Positions 8,775 to 17,758 of a DNA stretch of 64,000 nucleotides are shown one piece after another (position 1 is the first letter of the stretch; every line of letters begins with the position of its first letter). This DNA is from Halostella pelagica (GTDB lineage Archaea; Halobacteriota; Halobacteria; Halobacteriales; Natronoarchaeaceae). Both the position numbers and the translations under genes were made by a program. The stretch is taken from NCBI GenBank assembly GCA_005954745.1, contig CP040678.1:620001-684000 (forward strand). Direction: 5' to 3'. The notes under the pieces were generated by a model, which worked only from the letters and a program-made list of their open reading frames with translations, did no database searches and was not told the origin of the DNA.

Positions 8775-9313
8775 CCCGCGAAGACCGCGGCCAACTCGTG
8801 CTCGTCGCCGCGGCCGTCCTCGCTCTCGCACTGGTCCCCATCGCGTTCGCGTACCTCCAGTTAGGCTATCACGCCGATGTCCGAGCGAGCGTCGAGTACG
8901 ACGACCCCCAGAGAAACGCCGAGCGCTTGCTCGAACGAAGCGTGTACGAGGCCAGCGCGGACGTCCAGGGCGAATACGACTGGTGGCAGCGAGAGAACGT
9001 GGTCAGAGACGTCCGCGACGGTCTCCAGCCCGGTCTGGAAACGTTGCGTTCGGCCCGCGTGGAGTCGGGGACAGCCTACGAAGTGAGCTACAATCGGACG
9101 GCCGCCGAGCGGTGGGCGGGGGATAACTGCCCGTCGGGTTCGAGCCGGGAATTCGGTCCTTGCGAGGCGATAGACGGCGTGGTCGTTCAGGAGCGCGCCG
9201 ACGAGACGGAGGTCCTCGCGGTAGTCGTCGACGTTCGTGTGACGACCGAACGCGGATGGTCACAGTCGACAGTAGTGGTGCGGTCGGTCGGGGAGACGGC
9301 GGACTCGTCGTAG
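8771..9313 (+). CDS. Pilin-like minor protein, last gene of operon
   Basis: A 180-residue protein starting (GTG) VTREDRGQLVLV with a hydrophobic segment at about 8-30 ending in an AYLQLGYHAD turn. The rest is extracellular-type, with a Cys pair (NCPSGSS...GPCEA) that may form a disulfide. The GTG at 8771 overlaps the previous stop in a GTGA; an in-frame GTG at 8762 would lie inside the upstream gene. I remember related haloarchaeal proteins as DUF7261. It closes the seven-gene pilus-like operon. Confidence 0.75.
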   Translation: MTREDRGQLVLVAAAVLALALVPIAFAYLQLGYHADVRASVEYDDPQRNAERLLERSVYEASADVQGEYDWWQRENVVRDVRDGLQPGLETLRSARVESGTAYEVSYNRTAAERWAGDNCPSGSSREFGPCEAIDGVVVQERADETEVLAVVVDVRVTTERGWSQSTVVVRSVGETADSS

Positions 9314-9395
9314 TTTAAATCCATACTGTCGGCTCGCCACGTTCGCCACGGCCGAGGAACGGTCCGCAACCGGGACGGTCCACCCGTCGGTCCAG

Positions 9396-10319
9396 TTACA
9401 ACCCAACCAGCGGCGCGAACACGGCCACTGCAACCAGTACGACCGTCAGAACGCTCGCGGAGTGGACGACGAGTACCCGCATCGGCCTCCCGAACGCACG
9501 GCCGCGCAGCGCCGGGACCCATTGCAGTGTGATAGCCAGCACGCGACCGCCGTCCAGCGCGGTGACGGGAAGCGCGTTCATGAGCGCGACGTTGGCGTTG
9601 AGCAGGGCGACCCAGAAACAGAGGTTGGTGAGCGCGCCGAGCGACGCCACCGACGCCGCCGACGGTGCAGCGCCGTCGACGAACACCCACCCGAAGTACG
9701 TCACGTACGCCTCCGTGGGCGAGGCGGCAAACGGCGAGCGGAGCACGGCGAACGCGGCGGCGGCGACGAGCAGGTTGTGGAAGGTGCCGATGGCGTAGAC
9801 GCGCAGTTTCGAGCGCGCGGACGCCGCATCGAGAGCCTCGTCCGGAAGCACGTAGGCGGCGAGGGGGACAACGCCGAGAAAGAGCGCGATACCCCACTCG
9901 GTGACGGGGATTCCCTCGGCGCGGCAGGCCAGCGCGTGGCCTGCCTCGTGAACCACCGTCGCGACGAGGAGTGCGGCGACGATGTACGGCGCGGCGGCAA
10001 CGGGCATGAACGCGTTGAGTCCGGGGATGGCGATGGTGTTCGCCGGGTCGTTCAAGGCGGTCGCGCGGGACTGGCCGAGCGCCAGATACGCTGCGGTCGC
10101 GACGAGTGCGAGCGCCGTCACCTGCAGGGAGACGAGAGTGACGACGCCGATGTCGCTCCAGCGCTTCCAGAGCGGGCGGTCGGCGATGCCGTCGAGAGCG
10201 GTCGTCCCGCGCGAGGAGTGCCAGTAGAGGGTGAGAAAGCCGACTTTCAGACCGCGCGGGAGACGTTCGTTGATCGCCGTCTCCAGAGCGGTGACGTGAC
10301 TCGATAGCGTCCGATTCAT
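9396..10319 (-). CDS. Site-2 protease family intramembrane metalloprotease (M50)
   Basis: A 307-residue polytopic membrane protein with the M50 signature: HEAGH at 124-128 inside a transmembrane helix (two His zinc ligands and the catalytic Glu) and NALPVTALDGGR at about 248-259 giving the third ligand Asp 256. About six hydrophobic segments are visible. S2P enzymes release membrane-bound regulators by cutting within the bilayer; the substrate here is unknown. The start at 10319 (MNRTLSS) is preferred over an upstream ATG at 10415 that would add 32 basic, low-quality residues. It is convergent with the pilus-like operon, with 82 bp between the ends. Confidence 0.88.
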   Translation of the reverse strand: MNRTLSSHVTALETAINERLPRGLKVGFLTLYWHSSRGTTALDGIADRPLWKRWSDIGVVTLVSLQVTALALVATAAYLALGQSRATALNDPANTIAIPGLNAFMPVAAAPYIVAALLVATVVHEAGHALACRAEGIPVTEWGIALFLGVVPLAAYVLPDEALDAASARSKLRVYAIGTFHNLLVAAAAFAVLRSPFAASPTEAYVTYFGWVFVDGAAPSAASVASLGALTNLCFWVALLNANVALMNALPVTALDGGRVLAITLQWVPALRGRAFGRPMRVLVVHSASVLTVVLVAVAVFAPLVGL

Positions 10320-10567
10320 CGTTCGCCCGGTCGAACCGAACGGCCGTATAGTTATCGCCGCGAAACGGTCGGAACGAACAAGCGATAGACACGCCCGTTC
10401 GAAACGACATTTCAACTACTGCACCGATCATCTTCTATTCGCAAATTACCGGAGCAGTAACGGCGTCTACGCGTCGATTCCGCCCCGTCTTAGGTTTGCT
10501 AGGAGTTCACACTCCGCATTCCCTAGTATTCACATTCGATGACGTTGAGAGGTCACAGTGAGTGGGT

Positions 10568-12181
10568 ATGGGGGAACACAATCCCGCGAACGGAACGCTG
10601 GTATCGATCGTCATCACTGCGGTACTTCTCGGTAGCGTCTTCGCCGCCGTACCGGCCGCAGGTGCAACAACGGGGGTATCGTCGGATCAGGCGGCTGCGA
10701 CGGACGCCCTTCAGGAGAACGACACGGCTGACGACGTGGATACGTACGCGGTTTCGCAGGGCGGTAACTGCATCGAAGTTGTCCCGTACGGTGACGGGAG
10801 CGAGTCCGTCGAGGAGTTCTACCGCTACGGACTGCACTGGGGGCAGTACAGTTCCCAGGGGACTCTCGAAATGCAGGACGTAGACGAGAGTCAGTTGCTC
10901 ATCCACGACGGGAGCGAAGGCGCGAGTATCGTCTTCGTCCACGCCGAAGCCGGCAGCGAGCGCGGCGGGGGCAAGGCCTCGGTGACGCTGACCGACGTCT
11001 CGCCCGATAGCGAGTGGGCCGTCAGGGACGACAACTACACGTACAACAACTCGGACAGCTTCAGCAAGGACGGCCGGGAGGCGCGTGCCGACTGGGTCTG
11101 GGAGGAAAACCGGACTGACGGCGGCGCGTACCGCGGATTGGAGGCGGGTGATTACGAGGCGGTTACTATCGAACCCGGGTTCAACGTGAACGCCCGTCAC
11201 GGGTCGCTCGATACGCCGTTGGCAATCGACGTGTGGCGTCTCCGCAGCGCCGACGGCGAAACGGTCCAACTGGCGTTGAACGAACCGGTGACGGTCCGTC
11301 CGGGGTCCTGTGAAGGGGTGTCGACAGTGGTCACGACCGACAGTGACGACCGCTACAACGCGACGGCGCGCAACACGGTCGAGAGCAACAACGTGACGTT
11401 CGACACGTCGCTTACGGCCGCGACGGACGGCGTCACCCTCGACCGAGCGACTGTCGACCACGCGGACGGCCGCTCGTGGTACCAGCTCCAGCTCCGCGCG
11501 TCGAACGAGAGCGTCGTGCCGGACGGTAGCGCGCCCGAGGAACCGCTCCTGTTCGTCGAATCGAACAGTCCCCAACTGGACGACAGTCGGGACGGCGTGC
11601 AGTACGCGGTTGACCTCGACGCGGAAACGCTCGCGGAGCAGGACGTTCGAGTCAGCGATGTCGCGATGTTCCAGTACCGCGACGGGGAGTGGCACCGCCT
11701 CGACCACCGGACGGACCGTCAAGGGGACACGTGGGAGCTCCGTTCGACTGACGCCGACGGGTTCGGACCCGTGGCCATCACCGAACTACAACCCGACTTC
11801 CGAACGCAGGACGTTACGGTGTCGGAATCGAAGATAGACGTCGGCGGGACGGTCGAGATAACGGCCACGTTGGTCAACGAAGGGGGCGGTAACGGAACGC
11901 ACACCGTCGGACTCACGATGTTCGGGGAGACGGTCGACCAGCAGTCGGTCGCTATTCCTCCCGGGGAGACTCGGGAAGTGACGTTCACCCGGACGGTCGA
12001 ATCACCCGGTACGTACACGATCGAGGTCGGTAGCGGCAAGGCCGAACTCCGCGTCGAGGGGGACGGTAGCGGGGAGAACCAGAACAGCCTCCCCTCGTCG
12101 GGATCGATCCCGACTGAACTACTCGCCGGCGGCGTTATCGCTCTCCTCATCGTCGTCGGCGTCGGCTACCGCGCCGGGTAG
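10568..12181 (+). CDS. Secreted CARDB-domain surface protein with C-terminal anchor
   Basis: A 537-residue exported protein. A Sec-type signal peptide spans about residues 8-33 (hydrophobic stretch ending AAVPAAGA). The mature part is acidic with several Asn-X-Ser/Thr sequons, and residues of about 420-495 form a CARDB-like Ig-type adhesion fold (VSESKIDVGGTVEITATLVNEG...). A final hydrophobic helix at about 513-534 anchors it to the membrane. Such proteins are typical of haloarchaeal cell surfaces. The ATG at 10568 is used; a GTG lies two codons upstream. Its last 63 bp are antisense to the end of the convergent neighbour. Confidence 0.8.
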   Translation: MGEHNPANGTLVSIVITAVLLGSVFAAVPAAGATTGVSSDQAAATDALQENDTADDVDTYAVSQGGNCIEVVPYGDGSESVEEFYRYGLHWGQYSSQGTLEMQDVDESQLLIHDGSEGASIVFVHAEAGSERGGGKASVTLTDVSPDSEWAVRDDNYTYNNSDSFSKDGREARADWVWEENRTDGGAYRGLEAGDYEAVTIEPGFNVNARHGSLDTPLAIDVWRLRSADGETVQLALNEPVTVRPGSCEGVSTVVTTDSDDRYNATARNTVESNNVTFDTSLTAATDGVTLDRATVDHADGRSWYQLQLRASNESVVPDGSAPEEPLLFVESNSPQLDDSRDGVQYAVDLDAETLAEQDVRVSDVAMFQYRDGEWHRLDHRTDRQGDTWELRSTDADGFGPVAITELQPDFRTQDVTVSESKIDVGGTVEITATLVNEGGGNGTHTVGLTMFGETVDQQSVAIPPGETREVTFTRTVESPGTYTIEVGSGKAELRVEGDGSGENQNSLPSSGSIPTELLAGGVIALLIVVGVGYRAG

Positions 12182-12730
12182 GTTCGCGAGTTCGTCGGCG
12201 AGCCCCCACTCCTGAGCGCGGTCGCGCGCCTCGGAACGTGCTTGCTCGCGTATCGCGGTTATCTTCTCTTCGTCGTCGAGAAACGCGGCGACTGCGTCCG
12301 GTCCGTCGGCGGCGGTGTCGCTTCCGCCGACGCGGTCCGCGGGGGCAGCGTCGCGGGTTCGGTCTGCGAGCGTCGGGTCGCCGGCGAGGCGTTCCGCTGG
12401 GAGTCCCGGGGCGACCCGAAGCGGCGGTGTGTCGTGAATTTCGGCCAGGTCGGTCGCGTCGAGTTCGAAGAGGTCGACGCTGTAGGGTCCCGGGACCGCG
12501 AGGTCCGCGAGCGCCGTTGCGCCGCCGGCGTCGGTCCTCGTGTGATAGGCGAGAACGGGGACGCCGGCCTCGAACGTGAGCACGCCCTGGCCGTCGGCGT
12601 CGAGGAGGAGCGCGTCCCGCGGTTCGAACACTGCGTACCCGGTAAGGTCCGTCTCCAGTGCGGTCGACAGCGTGGTCCCGGGGTCGGCGACCACCCGCGA
12701 ACGCAGGAGTTGCCCGCGGGGGAGTTTCAT
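12119..12730 (-). CDS. Hypothetical haloarchaeal protein coupled to MinD-like ATPase
   Basis: A 203-residue soluble acidic protein that I cannot place in a named family. Residues 1-110 look like a compact beta-rich domain (LRSRVVADPGTTLSTAL, GYAVFEP, GQGVLTFEAGVPVLAYHT). A disordered Asp/Ala-rich linker follows, then a charged helix (about 150-190) and an acidic tail. Its start overlaps the stop of the MinD-like gene by 4 bp, so the two are translationally coupled and may act together. The 3' end overlaps the convergent surface-protein gene by 63 bp. No catalytic motif is visible. Confidence 0.72.
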   Translation of the reverse strand: MKLPRGQLLRSRVVADPGTTLSTALETDLTGYAVFEPRDALLLDADGQGVLTFEAGVPVLAYHTRTDAGGATALADLAVPGPYSVDLFELDATDLAEIHDTPPLRVAPGLPAERLAGDPTLADRTRDAAPADRVGGSDTAADGPDAVAAFLDDEEKITAIREQARSEARDRAQEWGLADELANLPGAVADADDDEESDNAAGE

Positions 12731-13500
12731 GGCCTGTCCGGGACGACAGCGCTTCGGAAACGGTCCGCCACGGCCGTGGAGTCGCCCGCCCGCACGTCCA
12801 GCGTGTCGGCCGCATCGCGGTACGCGGCGGCCGCGGCGGAGTCGGGCGCGTGCGCCAGCAACGGCTCTCCGGCGTCACGTGCGCCGTGGACCGCGTCGCT
12901 CTCTGGGACCGTCGCGAGCGTCGGCCCGTCGAAGTACTCCTCGGTCCGGTCGGCGATCCGCTCGACGGCGGCCTCGTCTCGTACCTTGTTGAAGAGAACG
13001 CCCGCGTTCCCCGTGCCGTACGACCGGGCGTATTCGCCGACCTTCAGGGCGTCCGAAAGCGCCGGAATAGTCGGCTGAAGCACGGTGACGATGCGGTCGG
13101 CCAGCACGATCGGGAGGACGGCGCTTTTCGACCCCAGCGCTGCCGGCGAGTCAAGTAGAAGAACGTCCGTTTCGGCCGCGAGCGACGCCACGACATCGCG
13201 GAGACGGTTGGGGTTCGCCGCCTCGAAGTCGGCCAGGTTCGTCCCGCAGGGGACGACTCGCATTCCGAACCGTTCGTACGTCGCGTCGTCGATAGCGGCG
13301 TCAGCCCCCTCGATCAGGAGGTCGTGTAACGTCACGTCGGCGTCTTCGAGTCCGGCGTGAAAGAGCAGGTTCGCAAGCCCCGTGTCCGCGTCGACGACCG
13401 TCACGTCGTACTCCTCCGCGAGCGCCATGCCGAGAGCGAGCGTGCTCGTCGTTTTCCCGGTCCCACCCTTTCCGCTCGCCACGGCGAACGCCTCGACCAT
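12727..13500 (-). CDS. MinD/ParA-family P-loop ATPase
   Basis: A 257-residue ATPase with a deviant Walker A GKGGTGKTT at about 10-18, switch region VVDADTGLANLLFHAG and LLLDSPAALG as the Walker B strand. The protein therefore belongs to the MinD/ParA group that organises cargo position on membranes or nucleoid. Haloarchaea carry several MinD paralogues; which process this one serves is not shown. A membrane-targeting amphipathic C-terminal helix is not obvious. It overlaps the partner gene by 4 bp and has its own promoter 30 bp upstream, although it follows cbiP by only 53 bp. Confidence 0.85.
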   Translation of the reverse strand: MVEAFAVASGKGGTGKTTSTLALGMALAEEYDVTVVDADTGLANLLFHAGLEDADVTLHDLLIEGADAAIDDATYERFGMRVVPCGTNLADFEAANPNRLRDVVASLAAETDVLLLDSPAALGSKSAVLPIVLADRIVTVLQPTIPALSDALKVGEYARSYGTGNAGVLFNKVRDEAAVERIADRTEEYFDGPTLATVPESDAVHGARDAGEPLLAHAPDSAAAAAYRDAADTLDVRAGDSTAVADRFRSAVVPDRP

Positions 13501-13526
13501 TGCAGTTCAGTACAGGCGGTACGAGT

Positions 13527-13537
13527 GTTAAAATTTA
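13527..13537 (-). promoter_or_regulatory. TATA box for the MinD-like gene
   Basis: On the minus strand this AT-only stretch (AAATTTTAAC core) lies about 30 nt upstream of the start at 13500, in the 53-bp gap after cbiP. The spacing suits a leaderless or near-leaderless transcript, so the MinD-like pair can be expressed independently of the cobalamin genes upstream. Confidence 0.55.
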
Positions 13538-13553
13538 CCTTCCGGGTCGGTTC

Positions 13554-15182
13554 TCAGTCCTCGAAATCGGTGGCGGGCGTATCGGCCGCTCCGAACGCCC
13601 TCAATGCGTCGAGATCGCAGTTCTCGGCGAGCAGATCCGCGGCGTCTTCGTACGGCGTCGGCATCTCGCCCCTCCCGGGTCGCGACGCGTCGAACAGCGT
13701 CTCCAGAAACGCTTCCCGTGCCGCCTCGTTCTCGAACAGCCCGTGGAGATAGGTCCCGAGTACGTCACCGCGGGCCGCACCGTGACCGTCGAACGGCCGC
13801 GCTACGTCATCCACGGGGGTCGTTTCGCCCATGTGGATCTCGTAGCCCGACACCTCGGCGTCGGCGTCCGCCAGCGGCCCCGCACCGTCCAGATGGCGGG
13901 TCGTTCGCGTCACACGCTTCTCGGGCGAGAACTCTGTTTCGACGGGGAGGAGACCGAACCCGTCCACGGTGTCTCGCTCGTCCGTCGACTCCACTCCCGC
14001 GTTCGTGATCCGCTCCCCGAGCATCTGATAGCCTCCACAGAGGCCCACAATCGGGCCGTCGAAGGCGGCCAACTCATCGCCGAACCCTGCCTCGCGGAGC
14101 GTGAGCAGGTCGTCGACGGTGTTTTTCGTTCCGGGCAGGACGACCGCGTCCGCGTGCCTACTGGCACGCTCCGAACTGGCGGCAGTCATAGCCCCGTCGG
14201 CGTCGTCGAGCGACGCCTCGGGGGGAATGAACGCCACGCGGACACCGGGTTCGCGCGCCAGCGGTTCGAAATCGGTGAAGTTAGAGATGCGGGGCGTCCG
14301 GGGTACGGCGACGGTGACCGCACGGTCTTCGTCCACCTCGTCGTCAGCGCCGCGAACATCGCGCTCGCCTACGGCGGGCAGCGACACGCTGTCCTCTTCG
14401 GGGAGCCCCGGATCGTCGTACGGGAGGACGCCGAGAACGGGGACGCCGGTTCGCTCCTCGAACGCCTCGACGCCGGGAGCGAGCAGTGACTCGTCCCCGC
14501 GGAATTTCGTGATGACGCAGCCGACGACCCGTTCGCGGACGTCGTCGGGCATCAGTTCGAGCGTCCCGACGAGGCTGGCGAAGACGCCGCCGCGCTCGAT
14601 ATCGGCGACCAGAACCACGTCGGCGTCGCCGAACCGCGCCGCCTCGACGTTCGCGAGGTCGCGGTCGTGGAGGTTGATCTCCGCGATGGAGCCGGCACCC
14701 TCCGCGACGACCACCTCGTGGTCGCGGGCGAGTCGGCAGTGAGATTCGACCGCCGCGGCGCGGGCCTGGTCCCAGTACTCCTCGTAGTACGATTCGGCCT
14801 CGTAGTGGCCGACCGCTTCGCCCTGGATCACGAGCTGGCTCTCGCCCTCGCCGCGGGGTTTCAGCAGGACCGGATTGTGGTCGGTGGTCGCCGGCACCTC
14901 GGCGGCACGGGCCTGTACGTACTGTGAGACGCCGATCTCGCCGAACGCGCCGGATTCGCCGTCGCCCGCTTTCGGCACCGCCTGGGCGTTGTTGCTCATG
15001 TTTTGCGCTTTGAACGGAGCGACGTCGACGCCCTGTCGCGCCAGCAGGCGACAGAGTCCCGCCGCGACGGTGCTCTTGCCGACGTGACTGGCGGTGCCCG
15101 CGACGAGGACTGTGTGTGCGTCGGGCGTCTCGCCGTCCGGGGACGGTGTCTCGCCGTCCCTCTCCTCTGTATCGTCAGCCAT
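13554..15182 (-). CDS. cbiP: Cobyric acid synthase
   Basis: A 542-residue glutamine-dependent amidotransferase that amidates adenosylcobyrinate a,c-diamide at four positions to form adenosylcobyric acid. An N-terminal ATP-binding domain shows a P-loop-like [10 protein letters not shown] near residue 29-38 and [10 protein letters not shown]. The C-terminal class I glutaminase domain has the nucleophile segment [10 protein letters not shown] and a His-containing HMGETTP. A roughly 20-residue acidic leader precedes the conserved part. Length is somewhat above the bacterial norm of about 500. Its start codon shares one base with the stop of the upstream cobO. Confidence 0.93.
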   Translation of the reverse strand: MADDTEERDGETPSPDGETPDAHTVLVAGTASHVGKSTVAAGLCRLLARQGVDVAPFKAQNMSNNAQAVPKAGDGESGAFGEIGVSQYVQARAAEVPATTDHNPVLLKPRGEGESQLVIQGEAVGHYEAESYYEEYWDQARAAAVESHCRLARDHEVVVAEGAGSIAEINLHDRDLANVEAARFGDADVVLVADIERGGVFASLVGTLELMPDDVRERVVGCVITKFRGDESLLAPGVEAFEERTGVPVLGVLPYDDPGLPEEDSVSLPAVGERDVRGADDEVDEDRAVTVAVPRTPRISNFTDFEPLAREPGVRVAFIPPEASLDDADGAMTAASSERASRHADAVVLPGTKNTVDDLLTLREAGFGDELAAFDGPIVGLCGGYQMLGERITNAGVESTDERDTVDGFGLLPVETEFSPEKRVTRTTRHLDGAGPLADADAEVSGYEIHMGETTPVDDVARPFDGHGAARGDVLGTYLHGLFENEAAREAFLETLFDASRPGRGEMPTPYEDAADLLAENCDLDALRAFGAADTPATDFED

Positions 15183-15823
15183 CAGTACTCGGTGCCTTTG
15201 CGCGCCCCCTGTCCGTCATCGATAGGGTGCGTCTCCTTCCGGACCTCGGTGACGAGGTCGGCGCGGTCGGCGGCGTAGTCGGGGCGGTCGTGGCCGCCCG
15301 TCAGGACGAGTTCGAGATCGTCGGGTTTCGATCCGATCAGATCGACGACCGTCTCTGGATCGACCAGTCCTCGGTTCGCGGCGTACAGAATTTCGTCGAC
15401 GATCAGCATGTGAACGCGCTCGCCGTCGATCTGAGGGTCGGCGAGCAGGTCCCGCAACCGCGCGACGCCGCCTTCGGCCCGCGCCGCGTGTTCGTCGTCG
15501 TCGCTACCGTCGTGAAAGCCGTGCCAACCGTAGTGGCCGCTGTTCTCGTAGGAGAACCGTGGGAACGCCTCGATAGCGTTGTACTCCCCGCGAACATCCT
15601 CGACGCTCCCCGCGCCGCCTTTCATGAACTGGAGCATGTGGACGCGGTAGCCGTGGCCTGCGGCGCGAAAGCCCATGCCCATCGCAGCGGTCGTTTTGCC
15701 CTTGCCGTCGCCCCAGAACGCCTGAACGAGTCCGAACTCCTCGGGGGATGCGGGGTCGATAGGCTGTTCGTCGACGGACGCGGCCTCTCGTGCCGACGAG
15801 GGCGAAGGAGTATCGTCAGTCAT
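15182..15823 (-). CDS. cobO: Cob(I)yrinic acid a,c-diamide adenosyltransferase
   Basis: A 213-residue ATP:corrinoid adenosyltransferase (CobO/BtuR type) that attaches the adenosyl ligand of B12. The P-loop GDGKGKTT is at about 38-45 and the family segments [19 protein letters not shown] and LTGGHDRP are clear. The first 28 residues are an acidic haloarchaeal extension. The ATG at 15823 is chosen because upstream in-frame sequence is basic and lacks family similarity. It is followed by cbiP with TGATG coupling. The 3' end of cobO is thus the first part of a cobO-cbiP unit. Confidence 0.92.
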   Translation of the reverse strand: MTDDTPSPSSAREAASVDEQPIDPASPEEFGLVQAFWGDGKGKTTAAMGMGFRAAGHGYRVHMLQFMKGGAGSVEDVRGEYNAIEAFPRFSYENSGHYGWHGFHDGSDDDEHAARAEGGVARLRDLLADPQIDGERVHMLIVDEILYAANRGLVDPETVVDLIGSKPDDLELVLTGGHDRPDYAADRADLVTEVRKETHPIDDGQGARKGTEY

Positions 15824-16002
15824 GGTGTGTCGTGTCGGTTCGTCGCGTCGTGTCGCGTCGCACCGACTCCTAGTTCGTATCTCCGCGCCGGGGATAAACA
15901 ACGTTCCGGGTATGCGACGACTCGTTGCGGAGCGGGGCGATGGGCCTCCGTCTCGCGTCTCGGGACCAGCGTTTACCTGACTCCGCGTCGGAGTACGGAT
16001 CG

Positions 16003-16449
16003 ATGGAGGGGACTGGAGCGTATGACGGCGTGCTGATATACGACGGGGAGTGTCCGCTCTGCTCGGCTGCGGCCACGGCATTGCGCCGCCTCCGGACCGC
16101 CGGTTCCGTCTCCTGGTACGACGATGCGGCGCAGGCGTTTCTCGCGGCGCAGTTCGGGGAGACGCCGTTCGCCCTGGTTTTCGTCGACCGCGAGACGGAG
16201 GCGGTCTACGCCGGCCGCGCCGCGGCGAGCGAACTCTGCGACCGGGCGGGGCTACCGGTACTTGTCCGGGACATCGTCGGCGAGAACTACGAAGCGATCG
16301 CGGACGGTATCCGTTCGGTCGCCGGACTCGACGGGTCGCCGGACCCCTATCACGGCGTCTATCCGCTGGCAGACGACGCCGCCGAGCGGTTCGACGCCCT
16401 CGCCGACGCCGCGGACGGGACCGTCCACGTGCCGCGGACGGAGCAGTAG
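16003..16449 (+). CDS. DCC-family thiol-disulfide oxidoreductase-like protein (DUF393)
   Basis: A 148-residue small protein with the DxxCxxC signature YDGECPLCS near residues 13-21, which defines the DCC/DUF393 family of predicted thiol-disulfide oxidoreductases. A later conserved pattern VYAGRAAASEL also fits. The ATG at 16003 places the motif close to the N-terminus as in relatives; upstream in-frame starts add unsupported sequence. The physiological partner is not known. It sits alone between cobO (divergent) and the Dps-like ferritin gene. Confidence 0.82.
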   Translation: MEGTGAYDGVLIYDGECPLCSAAATALRRLRTAGSVSWYDDAAQAFLAAQFGETPFALVFVDRETEAVYAGRAAASELCDRAGLPVLVRDIVGENYEAIADGIRSVAGLDGSPDPYHGVYPLADDAAERFDALADAADGTVHVPRTEQ

Positions 16450-16544
16450 AGCGCGCGTTGCTTTTCTAAACCCGAACTACTGTTTCACGGTTGGTAAAAT
16501 ATCGTTAAGTATCACGGTATCGTATTTGCTTTGGGGGATATCTA

Positions 16545-17210
16545 ATGTCAGACGAAGACCCAGAACACGCCTCGGGGAGCATCTCCCCGGGCGATACGAG
16601 CCAGCGAGTGGGGATGGAAGTACTGCGCGAGCGAGGACTGGAACCGGAGGAGTTGCGCGAGAAACTGATAGACGCCATCGGCGCGGAGTTCACCACGTAC
16701 TACTACTACACGAACCTCCGGATGCATCTCGCGGGCAACGAGGACTACAAGGAGATCACCGAAGACGCCCGTCTCGAGGACCGCGCACACTTCGAGTTGG
16801 TCGCCCCGCGCGTCTACGAACTGGGCGGTCACCTGCCCAACGACATCCGCGACTTCGCCGACCGGGCGTCCTGCCCGGACGCGGAACTGCCGGTGCCCTA
16901 CGACGACGAGGGGGGGCAGTTGCAAATCGAAGATCTCACCGCAGAGGACGTGCTCGAAGTGCTTCTAGAGGCGGAGCGCTGCGCCATCCGCACCTGGTCG
17001 GAGGTCTGTGATATGACTCATGGAGTCGACCCGCGGACGTACGACATGGCCCAGCGCATCCTGCAAGAGGAGATCGAACACGAGGCCTGGTTCGTGGAAC
17101 TCCTGAGCATGGAGCGCGACGGCGAGATCAACCCCGCCGGCCATTTCGTCCGCGGCGAACCCGGCGACGCGCCGTACTCGACGAACCGCCGGTTCAACGA
17201 CAGCGCCTGA
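16545..17210 (+). CDS. Dps-like ferritin-superfamily protein (DPSL type)
   Basis: A 221-residue four-helix ferritin-like protein for iron storage and protection from peroxide. Candidate di-iron ligands are E48, E79, H82, E144, E176 and H179. Cys 110, 146 and 155 are present, and C146/C155 lie next to ligand E144 as in Dps-like (thioferritin) proteins of archaea, which separates it from classical DpsA of haloarchaea. The conserved helix segment around SEVCDMTHG and TYDMAQ supports this. The ATG follows a purine-rich GGGGGATATCTA. A palindromic repeat begins right after the stop. Confidence 0.83.
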   Translation: MSDEDPEHASGSISPGDTSQRVGMEVLRERGLEPEELREKLIDAIGAEFTTYYYYTNLRMHLAGNEDYKEITEDARLEDRAHFELVAPRVYELGGHLPNDIRDFADRASCPDAELPVPYDDEGGQLQIEDLTAEDVLEVLLEAERCAIRTWSEVCDMTHGVDPRTYDMAQRILQEEIEHEAWFVELLSMERDGEINPAGHFVRGEPGDAPYSTNRRFNDSA

Positions 17211-17285
17211 GAGGGACTGTTGTACGTCAGTTCGGTCTCTCGCCGACACGTGGTCGGCGATACCGGCACACAGCCAGGACCGTCC
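17211..17285 (-). repeat. Palindromic intergenic repeat, copy 2 (inverted)
   Basis: This copy lies in the opposite orientation, starting one base after the stop codon of the Dps-like gene. It shares GGGACTGTTGTACGTCAGTT, CGCCGACACGTGGTCGGCGA and CCGGCACACAG with copies at 938-1012 and 40634-40710. The outer arm (CCAGGACC side) is more diverged. The inner stem is a perfect GCCGAC/GTCGGC pair around ACGTG. Confidence 0.72.
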
Positions 17286-17350
17286 TTTCGAGTGGCCTGC
17301 GATCCGACAGGAGCCGCCATCCTCTTTTTCCTCTGTCGATAAACCCTCAC

Positions 17351-17713
17351 GTGAGTAGTCACACCGTCGAGTTCGTCGTCCCGGACGAGTGCGATGTCGA
17401 ACCGTCGGGCGAGACGGTCGCAATGGAGGTCCACGAGGACCAGTACCTGCTTGCGGCCGCCAGGAGCAACGGCCTGTGGCTCCCGGCGGACTGCCAGATG
17501 GGGTGGTGTACGGTCTGTGCCGCTCGCCTCCTCGAAGGCGAGGTCGACCAATCCGACGCTCGTCGCTACTACGACGAGGACCGAGAGGCCGACCTCGTGC
17601 TGACCTGTGTCGCCAGGCCGCGCTCGGACCTCCGCCTGCGCGTCTGCCAGGAAGAGAGTATGCTAAACCACCGTTCCGACTTCGGCTTGCCGCCCGGGCG
17701 ATCGAAGCGGTAG
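17351..17713 (+). CDS. 2Fe-2S plant-type ferredoxin
   Basis: A 120-residue ferredoxin with the cluster ligands C48, C53, C56 and C86 in the CxxxxCxxC...C arrangement (DCQMGWCTVC, then VLTCVARPRSDL). Unlike the long haloarchaeal Fdx (about 129 residues with an acidic insertion near the N-terminus) this is a shorter paralogue, similar to the one at 31753-32088. The GTG at 17351 is the only suitable start. It would carry electrons to an unidentified partner; its position between the ferritin and cbiA does not settle which. A Cys 98 (RVCQEE) is extra. Confidence 0.85.
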   Translation: MSSHTVEFVVPDECDVEPSGETVAMEVHEDQYLLAAARSNGLWLPADCQMGWCTVCAARLLEGEVDQSDARRYYDEDREADLVLTCVARPRSDLRLRVCQEESMLNHRSDFGLPPGRSKR

Positions 17714-17758
17714 CCGGACCGGCGTCGAAGCGGGGAACGCCAGCGCGGTCGCCGCCCG

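Noticed and set aside
15824-16002. Possible cobalamin riboswitch before cobO
   Set aside because: The segment has only short GTCG-type direct repeats; none of the conserved B12-box elements is visible.
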